DNA from: Anthonomus grandis grandis | Taxonomy: Eukaryota; Arthropoda; Insecta; Coleoptera; Curculionidae | Direction of reading: 5' to 3' | NCBI RefSeq assembly: GCF_022605725.1 | Contig: NC_065548.1 | Coordinates: forward strand, 40,541,131 to 40,605,130 | DNA length: 64,000 bases | Shown: piece after piece, positions 56,170 to 64,000 of the stretch | How the letters are laid out: each line of letters begins with the position of its first letter | Numbering within the stretch: the stretch's first letter is position 1 | Position numbers and translations under genes: made by a program | Notes under the pieces: generated by a model | Seen by the model: only the letters and a program-made list of their open reading frames with translations | Databases searched by the model: none | Told to the model about the DNA's origin: nothing

Positions 56170-58205
56170 GAGCATGTTGGACAAGTCTTTGCACTAACGT
56201 CTCTCTTTCCGCATCGGAAACAAAAGAACGTTTTGGGCTTAGAACATTTACGAAAACGATGTCCGCTGTCACCGCAATTCCAGCAGGTTACAACAGAAGA
56301 AACTGCATCTATAGAAGTTGAATAAGCCGAATGATTATTAGGAATAATCGGCTTAACATCACTAGGCTCTGAATAAGACTCAATTGACGCTACGTGATGA
56401 CTGGGCTTTCTGTAAGCAAGTTCAGGTTCTAATAGCTGTCTAATGTTTGTGGGGGGTGGGACAAATCTCTGCACTCTGGCTTCGGTCTCTTCAATTGCTC
56501 GACTTAACCTAGTCAACTCGTGAAGATCATGGATTTCATGGGTAGCAAGCCTACTTTGAATATAAGGAAGTAAATTTCGACGAATAAGGTTAAGTTTGAC
56601 TGATTCGGAGGGACTTTCTGAAAGTTTTCGAAATAGACTCTCCATTGCAACAATAAACGTAAGGACGCGTTCTTGTGATCCTTGGGTGCGCCTACGTATT
56701 TCATCCCACAAACCATATTCATAGTCATAAGGCCGAAAGGAATCTTCCAATTTAGTTACTAAATCATCCCAACTGGCAAATTTATTGGTACGATACCAAA
56801 GAAGGGCATCGCCAGTAAACAACTCTGGTGCAGACCGGAGTAACTGCTCCTTAAGTACACCTCGAGATAAACGTATTTCCTCAACTCTCTCTAGAAAGTC
56901 GTTAACACTAGTCTGTCCATTAAACTTAATATTCCATCGAAACACATCATGTGTATGGTATGAGGGATGCGATAGTTGTCTCGGCTCACGCCCGTAAGTT
57001 CGATTCGATGTGTCCGTCGGAGAAAAATTTACTTCTTCCAAATGACGAACTAAGTCGTTGATTGGTATGGACTGGGACAAGTTGTCTCCATGAGCTGTGG
57101 AGTTTGCTGGAGGAGATGCATGAACCACGGGGGGTCCAAAACGAACCTGTGATTGACGACTCATTGATTGAGACTCATTTGCTGAACTCACTGGATAATA
57201 GTTAATTTGACTTACAGGAGGTTGTGATATAGGATTCGAAGATATTGAGGACTTTGCATTAAGTTCATTTCCGGAAGACTGAAAGACTCTGGATCCGTCG
57301 CGCTGCATGAAACGACCATAGAAAGGTCTTGACTCAGATGTACTTGACGTTCTCTGCTGAGGATTAAAATAAGGACAACTGCTTTGAGCAAGCTCCAATA
57401 AATCCTGGAGTGGAGGTCTAGACTGTTGTGTCAAAGACGGATTGGAAGTAGTCCCATAGGGTACTGCATCGCTATGAGATTCAATCTGAGGCAACTCCCT
57501 ATTAATAGCTGAATGTGCAAAGGACGTAGAAGTACCAGACTGGAAATTATTCAAATGGATCGACTGCTCTGCAACCTCGCATTGTGAAGTCGATGCGGCA
57601 GCAACATTGGAATTAACACGTTCCGCTTCAAGTTCTTCAACAGGTGTAGATTCCTCATCACTCAAAACAATTAAGTCATTTGAAACTACTAAGTTGTCTC
57701 CTGTATTTAAGGATTCATGGGGTTCGTGAGATGGAGTGGCTCCTGTTACGGTAATGGCTGGTGGTTTGTTGGCATAAGAGCAAGAAGGCATGATACCTTG
57801 AGAAGCAAGATTAAGATCACCAAAAAGTTTAGTGCATGAACTTACAATCTCATTTTTTAAAACCGACTCTACTTCTGACACAGCATGGACTCGATTGATA
57901 CGCTGGTACAAATGCAACAAGAGGGTATTAATCCGTTTGGATTCTCCATCACAATAATCCTTTCCGAGAGTCTTAATATCCCGTTCAATAGATATTAATT
58001 TACTGCGACAAAGGCAAAGCTCACTATCTGTGTCGAAGGCAGTGGAACTAGGAGGATCAATGTGTTTCTCCCGTTCCAACCGCAAGGACTCACGAAGACT
58101 GGTCCGTTTTTGAGCGAAAGAACCGGTTAATGGGAGACCTCGAATGTGTAACTCATATTTTAGTTCCTCACCACCTAGATAATTAACATCCATTTCAAAT
58201 GTCAA
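56142..58205 (-). CDS. gag: Gypsy Gag polyprotein
   Basis: 687 residues, uninterrupted. The N-terminus (ELKYELHIRGLPLTGSFA) resembles the SAP-like start of many insect Gypsy Gags, followed by a long Ser-rich acidic linker. The capsid-type retrotransposon gag domain lies at roughly 420-570 (FNGQTSVNDFLERVEEI, DALLWYRTNKFASWDDL). A CCHC knuckle lies at ~641 (CWNCGDSGHRFRKC), then a second Cys-rich segment (FFCFRCGKRD, CPTC). Gag packages the RNA into particles. The stop overlaps the pol frame by 43 nt. The ATG at 58205 is taken as the start; a second Met follows four codons later. Confidence 0.93.
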   Translation of the reverse strand: MTFEMDVNYLGGEELKYELHIRGLPLTGSFAQKRTSLRESLRLEREKHIDPPSSTAFDTDSELCLCRSKLISIERDIKTLGKDYCDGESKRINTLLLHLYQRINRVHAVSEVESVLKNEIVSSCTKLFGDLNLASQGIMPSCSYANKPPAITVTGATPSHEPHESLNTGDNLVVSNDLIVLSDEESTPVEELEAERVNSNVAAASTSQCEVAEQSIHLNNFQSGTSTSFAHSAINRELPQIESHSDAVPYGTTSNPSLTQQSRPPLQDLLELAQSSCPYFNPQQRTSSTSESRPFYGRFMQRDGSRVFQSSGNELNAKSSISSNPISQPPVSQINYYPVSSANESQSMSRQSQVRFGPPVVHASPPANSTAHGDNLSQSIPINDLVRHLEEVNFSPTDTSNRTYGREPRQLSHPSYHTHDVFRWNIKFNGQTSVNDFLERVEEIRLSRGVLKEQLLRSAPELFTGDALLWYRTNKFASWDDLVTKLEDSFRPYDYEYGLWDEIRRRTQGSQERVLTFIVAMESLFRKLSESPSESVKLNLIRRNLLPYIQSRLATHEIHDLHELTRLSRAIEETEARVQRFVPPPTNIRQLLEPELAYRKPSHHVASIESYSEPSDVKPIIPNNHSAYSTSIDAVSSVVTCWNCGDSGHRFRKCSKPKTFFCFRCGKRDVSAKTCPTCSKNETSARA

Positions 58206-59185
58206 AATAGAGGGACAAAAAAATATATATATTTATAGATATATTATATATAGTTTAATAACGTTAATTAAATAAATAAGCTAAAAAAAAAATTAAAAGG
58301 AAAATATGATTAAGTATCCAAAGGACACCCCCACCCTTTCCTAAGAAAGAAAAAAAAAATAAAAAAAAAGGAAACAAAGTCCAACAGCAAATACACTACG
58401 TATAAGAGCAGTTAAGACTATAGTTATATTTATCATTCAGACCTACTAATAAGAAGTAAGAATAGTCAGGTACTTCAAAAAAAATAAATAAATAAATTTA
58501 AAAAAAAAACAAAAGAAGTCTTAAAAATCAATCAAAGGTAATACCAGTAAATAAGCTTATTATACACACTTACTACAGTAATGCGCATGAACAGATTTAA
58601 AAAAAAATCAAAGAAAAAAATATAAAAAAAAAACAAAATATTTAAAAACTTTTCGATTATGTTAATCACTCATAATTACTTCAACAAATAGATGTTCGCA
58701 TTAAAAACATTACATAATCAAAGTTCCAACAATTTATCCAAAGCAAATCAAACTATAATAAAAGAAAATGAAAAAGAAAATATATATCTCTATGATACTT
58801 TATAAAGTACTACTTCTTCTCGACAATACCTCTATTCAAGAATTTAAAAAAAAAATGTTTTTCCTTTTCTTCCCTTTTCTTTCTTTTTCCTTTCCCTTTC
58901 TTTTTTCACCTTCACACCACCCTGTAATCCTATAACACTTGAATCATTTATCCTTCCCTACAACACCTGAAGATATTTCCTTGGTTTTTGGTAATTGGTC
59001 ACCAACCTAAATAAAATTTGATAATTCTCTTTTTTTTTTAAAATGAGAAGAAACACTGAACTGATGAAAACGTCAAAAAAATAAGAATGGTAAAGTCAAC
59101 CTTCTAAAACAACTAATCAAAATTAACTGCTAATGTTTAATATAATCAAAAGTTATTAGAAAAAAAAAAATTGGTAAAGCATGAA
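58206..59185 (-). other. Gypsy leader, A/T-rich
   Basis: About 1 kb between primer-binding site and gag, rich in homopolymer A and T runs; no frame of note. Confidence 0.7.
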
Positions 59186-59203
59186 CTGACACGTTAGGCG
59201 CCA
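59186..59203 (-). promoter_or_regulatory. Gypsy primer-binding site
   Basis: On the minus strand, TGGCGCCTAACGTGTCAG follows the 5' LTR after four bases. It would pair with a tRNA ending in GGCGCCA. Confidence 0.8.
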
Positions 59204-59207
59204 AATT

Positions 59208-61054
59208 TATTGCACTGTTTCTCGCACAATGCCTAAATGTGGGTTCCAGGGTTATGATTATTAGCCTTTATTAGGGCACGCAAAGAAAACGCAGCTTTAT
59301 ATCGTTAAGCCCAGCTTTAGTATTGAAAGATAAATCAATGTCATAATTGACAACTAATTTAATCTATAACCTCAATTCAAAAAAAATAAATACAAAGACA
59401 GTAATGCTCTAATACTTAAGTTATAATTATGAAATTTAAAATTATGAGAAAGAAAATAAAGTAAAATTTAGCACTTAATACATATTCAATTGTACATCTG
59501 ATAATACCTCGCATATACGTATATACTCAGTTCCCAATTTCAAACCAAATCAGTGATGGTGGTTATATAAACAATTTTGCTAAATTGAATTTAAAATCTG
59601 CGATCATTTCTACATATTAATTCAAAAAAAAAAATAATCTATAAATTGCGACGAACCGATAAATGAATACCTGAAGAACCAAGCCAAAAAGAAAAAGGGG
59701 CTACCTGAAATTCTGAGTCTCTCCGACTGGTAGCAGGGCCCACCTGATCTGAATGGGGCTACTTTGTTGGCAGCTATACGTTTGGGTCAAAAGAGGCAGC
59801 AGCAGATCGACCAGTTAGGATGCTTCCAGAATGTCTAGCAGGTAGTGGAGGGCAATCGGTATTAGGTGTAGCCGATTGGAAGGAATGCAGGTTCCGGAGG
59901 TGATGATCCAAGCGACTTGATGTGGTAACACGTGGAGTAGCAAGTGAGGTGGAAGCAGTAACAATAAAAATGCAGCAAAAGCAGAAGCAGAGGATAAGCA
60001 GAAGGTACAGGAAGGCCTAAAAATGGGGACCACACATGAGGTTCGACATGGCTGTCAATTTTATGGCATTGTTGTGTGGGTAAGTAAGTTAAATTTTATA
60101 AAATTGCTCTCTGAAAAGTTGGATGCATTGATGTTCTTTTGAGTTAAACCGAAAAGTATGCAAATAAGAAATTAATTAGATGAAAAAAATAGGAAAATGA
60201 CTTAGGCATGTAACATGTGCTAACTTACCGAAGATGGAATGTGGCCTTTTCTGGGGTTTATTTAACACAACAAAAACAAGGAGCCCTATAAACTCTTAGG
60301 CCTACTTAGAAAATCAGCAATTAAGCTATCCTAGCACATACTAGTAACTACAAAAAAAATTAGGCTAAGATAGGGTCTACCTTTTCACATCCGCATTAAG
60401 CGAAACTATCTGTCATACTCTAGAACCAGATAAAGAATGAATCTATTAAAAATAGGATTGTCAGTTCCCTCCAAATTTTAAGGAATGCATTTATCTGTCA
60501 AGTACCTAGGTGTTGACATGCTGGGTTTAACTACTGGGTACTATCTGGTACCAACATTGGTTTAAGTAATTTGCAACTATGGAGCAATCTATAACTTGAG
60601 GCCATGGTTTAGCAACAATAATTTACAAAAAAAACTGACAGACCAGATTGACATTAACATTCTTATCACTATTGATCCTTATGATTTGAACAAAATAAAC
60701 AATTAGTTAATATGTGCTCAGTATTCATTAAAATCTAAAATAGGCCAAATTGACCTGCAAGGTAAAATCAATGCAAAATCAATGACAGTTCTTAATTCTA
60801 TTCAATCAACAAAACAATGAAACAATATCCCATATCATTATTTACTTTCCTCATCCAATAATGGTTTTCCTTGCGTTTCAGATCGGGTATGTTAGGAGGG
60901 ACCATCTTAACGGTATCATATCTGTGTAGTATGTATATTTATGTATGATTTTTAAATAAATTATTTTATGAAACTATGGTTGCGATTTACTTTATCTTGG
61001 TAAAAAAAATTAATAAATCAATTAATATATCTGTTGGAGATTAAACCTGTAACA
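59208..61054 (-). repeat. Gypsy 5' LTR (1847 bp)
   Basis: Same as 50903-52748 except for A59761 and one extra A near 59630, as far as I can see. Confidence 0.93.
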
Positions 61055-61102
61055 AACTGATGGCTAATAAATGACGTTTTCAAAAAAAAAAAAAAAAAAA
61101 AA
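61055..61102 (+). mobile_element. Non-LTR element resumed: 3' end and poly(A)
   Basis: Right Gypsy target copy AACT (61055-61058), then AATAAA near 61068 and 21 A residues (61082-61102). This completes the 3' UTR broken at 50902. Confidence 0.85.
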
Positions 61103-61299
61103 CATCTCGTTTAATTTCCGGAGTATTTCACACGTTATATGATACTTAAGAAAGTATCCTGTGAAATTCTTTAATTATGTTAGAATGTCGGTATCGTCAT
61201 TTGATGAGTTATTAGCTTTGTGCAAGGAAGACCTAACAAAACAGGACACGATCTGCGAACGTCTATACGGCCTGAAGAAAAGCTTTTTGTAACTTTAAG
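61103..61299 (+). pseudogene. Harbinger exon 1, second part
   Basis: Frames in order: GVFHTLYD, then LRKYPVKFFNYVRMSVSSFD, ELLALCKEDLTKQDT and, after a one-base shift, RTSIRPEEKLFVTLR. The exon ends at TTTAAG with a clean GTAAGT donor at 61300. This is the same exon end (VTLR, split Arg codon) as in the copy at 11088, which supports both splice calls. The intron is cut after about 40 bp by the next non-LTR element. Confidence 0.8.
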
Positions 61300-61340
61300 G
61301 TAAGTATTATACATAGATACAAATATACAGAATCTCTAGA

Positions 61341-61370
61341 ATTCAAATTCAAATTCAAATTCAAATTCAA
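61341..61370. repeat. (ATTCAA)5 tail of a minus-strand non-LTR element
   Basis: Five perfect hexamers lie exactly where the minus-strand element ends. This is a short tandem 3' tail like that of CR1/L2-related families. Confidence 0.75.
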
Positions 61371-61946
61371 AAGACTTTTATTACCACTTAAACATTGTAC
61401 ATAGAAAATTACATTTTTTTTATTACAAGAATTTACACAATGCTAAGAGTAATGCGGACTGAACTGCGATTATAAAAACAACCGATAACACATACACGGG
61501 CTAGCGCGCATGTGCTGCTCAGACCGTTAAAACATACTAACCTAATTACAACTAAAAGAAGAATAAAGACTTTCCCAATTATAATTATTAAGAAAATAAG
61601 TCATTAAACCCTAAAAACATATAAAAGATAAAAACAAAAAAAAAATATAGTGTAATAATTTACTATATCAATTACATTAATGTAGGTACCATCTGTGCAA
61701 TAGACAGAGAGGAGGAAGGGCGGCAAAAAACACGAGCCGAGGCTGGAAAACCAGGGCAACACGACGCAAAAATGAATAGATATTCCAAAATGAACCATTT
61801 AAAATTTTATTTTTATGCCTGCAAGATCAACAAGACCAGTGTTGATTTAAAAAGTAAAAATTCAAAAATAATATGGTTGCAATTAAATAAAAATAATTAA
61901 ATTATATTTTTAATAAGAATTTGATGGCGTGAATTTGTTAAAATGC

Positions 61947-63870
61947 CTATGTTAATTGAGAATCAAGAAGAATTTCTTTAACATATGCAATAAATTTCTT
62001 TGGTGAACTATTTTTAATGTATTCCGGTAACCTGTTCCACAAATGAATGCCTACATACTGGAATGATTTTTTGAAACCTGATGTTCGATGAAATGGAATT
62101 CTAATTAAATTTGGATTTCTTACATTGTGTATATAATCATGGTGAAAAAATAAGTCTCTTAAATATGGCGGCTGACCTGATTTAATTATTTTGTAAATTA
62201 AATTATACATATGACACTTCCTTCTATTTCTCATATTTAATATAAAATGTGAATTTAGATAAGGAGTAATGTGGTCTCTATACGATATATTAAAGGAAAA
62301 ACGCATACAACTATTTTGCAGTTTTTGCACCGTCCTTGACAGAGATACGGTTAGTGAGTCGCCATACACAATGTCCGCATAATCCACCAAAGACAGTACA
62401 AGCGAATTGCAAAGCAAATATTTGGTGTTTGATGGTAACTGATTTTTGTATTGATATAAGTTTTTTAAACGACCGTAAGCAATTTTAATTTTGTTCTTAA
62501 TGTGGGAGGCAAAGCTGAGATTTGAATCGAATATAACCCCTAGATTACGTTTTTCCGCAACGGTTGGTATAACTGTTCCATTAATATTAATTTTAAAATT
62601 TTCCATGCAATCTAGAAGATGACTTTTATTTTGTGAAAAAAACATTGCACATGACTTTGAAGCATTTAATTTGAGGTTATGGTTTTCAGCAAACAAAGCA
62701 ATCTGATTTAAGTCGGCGTTAATTTTATTCTGTGCCACCTGACCGTCTGACATTTTAAAAGAATTATAAATTTGGGAGTCGTCAGCAAATTGGTGCAGCT
62801 TAGAATTTTCGATGCACTAATTCATATCAGCAACATATAAAGAGAAACGTAAGGGGCCTAACATGGAACCCTGAGGCACCCCTTTTTTAAATGACAAAAA
62901 CCTTGAAAATTTAAATTCACCATCATTCACCGTTCGGACACAATGTAACCGATCTTTAAGATAAGAGCTAAAAAAATTTATGGCATTTGCCGAAAAACCA
63001 TAATAGTGCAGTTTTGCCAAAAGCATTTGGTGATCTATGGTATCAAATGCTTTACTTAGATCTAAAAGAGTTAGGCAAGTTATTTCCTTTGAATCCTCTT
63101 TAAACCTGATATCATTAACAATACTGATAAGACTTGTTATAGTACTATAAGATTTACGAAATCCTGACTGGCAATCAGGAATAATTTTTAAATTATAAAC
63201 ATAGTTAGCTATTTCGTTATATACGTGACGTTCTAAGATTTTTGAAATGACAGGCAGAATACTTATTGGCCTAATGTCTTTATAATCTGTTGGACAAGGT
63301 ATTTTTGGTAAGGGAATGAGTATCGCTTTTTTCCAATCATCGGGGAATTGGTTTTCTAAGATGCAGAAATTTAAAATATTGACTAATGGCTTAAGACAAA
63401 AAGGAAGACATAGTTTAAGATCTCTAATGGAAATTCCATCACCATCTATTGCATTTGACCCTATTTTATTTATAATATCGACAGTTTTATTTTCAGTTAT
63501 AAGACTTATATTAAATTCCGTCTCAAAGTGACTAAATGTATTTGAATTATAAAAGTTAAGTTTTTCTAATGATGTTGAATTAGTAGGGCCCACGGTGTTC
63601 GAAAAAAAATTATTTAAGTCCTCGGGTAAATTGAGATTTTCAGGAATAGAGTCAATCTTTTTTTTAGTAAAATTAAGTTTTTTTGCTTTGTTCCAAAATT
63701 CTTTACCCTTTTCTGTAGACATTTGCTTGAAAAAAGTAATTTTTTCGTGATTAATTGCGTGTTTAGTATAATTCTTTAATTGCCTGTAATATGACAAATT
63801 CACGAGAGTTTTTTGTCGAGTATATTTTTTCCGAGCTTTGTCTCTTAATTTAATTAGATGTTTAATATTA
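61947..63870 (-). pseudogene. ORF2 RT domain with one in-frame UAG
   Basis: The frame opens near 63870 (LIKLRDKARKKYTRQK) and runs through the linker GKEFWNKAKKL. The RT motifs are IGSNAIDGDGISIRDLKL, KKAILIPLPKI, RPISILPVISKILE, QSGFRKSYST, LLDLSKAFDTIDHQMLL (motif A), GVPQGSMLGPLRFSLY and QFADDSQIYNSF (active site). Then come LNASKSCAMFF, RNLGVIFDSNL, VQKLQNSCMRFSF and IHLWNRLPEYIKN at the C-terminus. A UAG (62817-62819) sits between SLYVADMN and the FADD motif, in the same frame as both halves, so a single nonsense change accounts for the break. It resembles the element at 25-29 kb, but is a distinct family. Confidence 0.88.
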
Positions 63871-64000
63871 TTAACTGTTTGGAATTTTTAAAAGTTTATA
63901 AATATTTATCACAGTATTTGAATAATCAGGGCCATAAACAACTTTTATGTAACTCATCAATCTCATATCTCCACGGTTGATGACATCCTCATGTTATTTA

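Larger units (their letters stand above)
50903..61054 (-). mobile_element. Full-length Gypsy LTR retrotransposon, apparently intact
   Basis: A 10,152 bp element on the minus strand with 1846/1847 bp LTRs and an AACT duplication. It has a primer-binding site, a polypurine tract, intact gag (687 codons) and pol (about 1070 codons), and a -1 frameshift signal between them. I found only two LTR differences by eye (C51455/A59761 and one A in a poly(A) run), so it inserted recently. No env frame is present. It lies in the 3' UTR of the poly(A) non-LTR element. Confidence 0.95.
61341..64000 (-). mobile_element. Non-LTR retrotransposon (CR1/L2-like), runs off window
   Basis: RT-bearing ORF2 remains (61947-63870) with ~575 bp of 3' UTR and a hexamer tail. 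The upstream endonuclease is not seen before the window edge; past 63870 the frame is broken. Confidence 0.75.

Overview
The window looks like a gene-poor, transposon-dense stretch of an arthropod nuclear genome, most likely an insect; the order cannot be fixed from this sequence. It is AT-rich, and its coding remains come from a typical insect mix of BEL/Pao and Gypsy LTR elements, Penelope-like elements, several non-LTR families, PIF/Harbinger, Tc1/mariner and a THAP-type P element. I see no convincing host gene, rRNA or canonical tRNA. No bacterial-style operon or CRISPR array is present.

Layout. 1-5.3 kb: non-coding repeats, including a ~118-120 bp satellite with a GTCACGTGAC core that surrounds two tandem ~0.82 kb units. 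5.6-8.8 kb: scraps of Harbinger, Tc1 and non-LTR elements. 9.3-11.4 kb: a decayed Harbinger whose MADF-type accessory gene lies antisense inside the transposase intron. 11.7-16.8 kb: a P-element-like transposon with exact 33 bp inverted ends and a 7 bp target duplication, but a broken transposase. 17-24 kb: RT scraps and a decayed Gypsy pol. 25-29 kb: an internally deleted minus-strand non-LTR element with intact ORF1. 29-30.1 kb: a second Harbinger with convergent MADF gene. 32-41.5 kb: mariner and Tc1 relics flanking a very young BEL/Pao element (33126-40473; LTRs differ at one base found by eye; one nonsense codon). 42.5-48.2 kb: RT relics and two Penelope-like elements, one followed by a hammerhead ribozyme fold. 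49.6-61.3 kb: a Harbinger first exon split by a 5'-truncated poly(A) non-LTR element, itself split by a full-length Gypsy element (50903-61054) with intact gag and pol joined by a canonical -1 frameshift signal. 61.3-64 kb: another minus-strand non-LTR element that cuts the same Harbinger intron.

The elements do not act together as a pathway; what they record is an insertion history. The old DNA transposons and RT scraps carry many stops, while the BEL and Gypsy copies are nearly intact and sit inside older elements. The Gypsy copy is the only element that looks coding-competent throughout. The most notable items are the ribozyme in the Penelope-like element, the frameshift signal, the nested Harbinger accessory gene, the bounded P-element relative, and the three- to four-layer nest at 49.6-61.4 kb.
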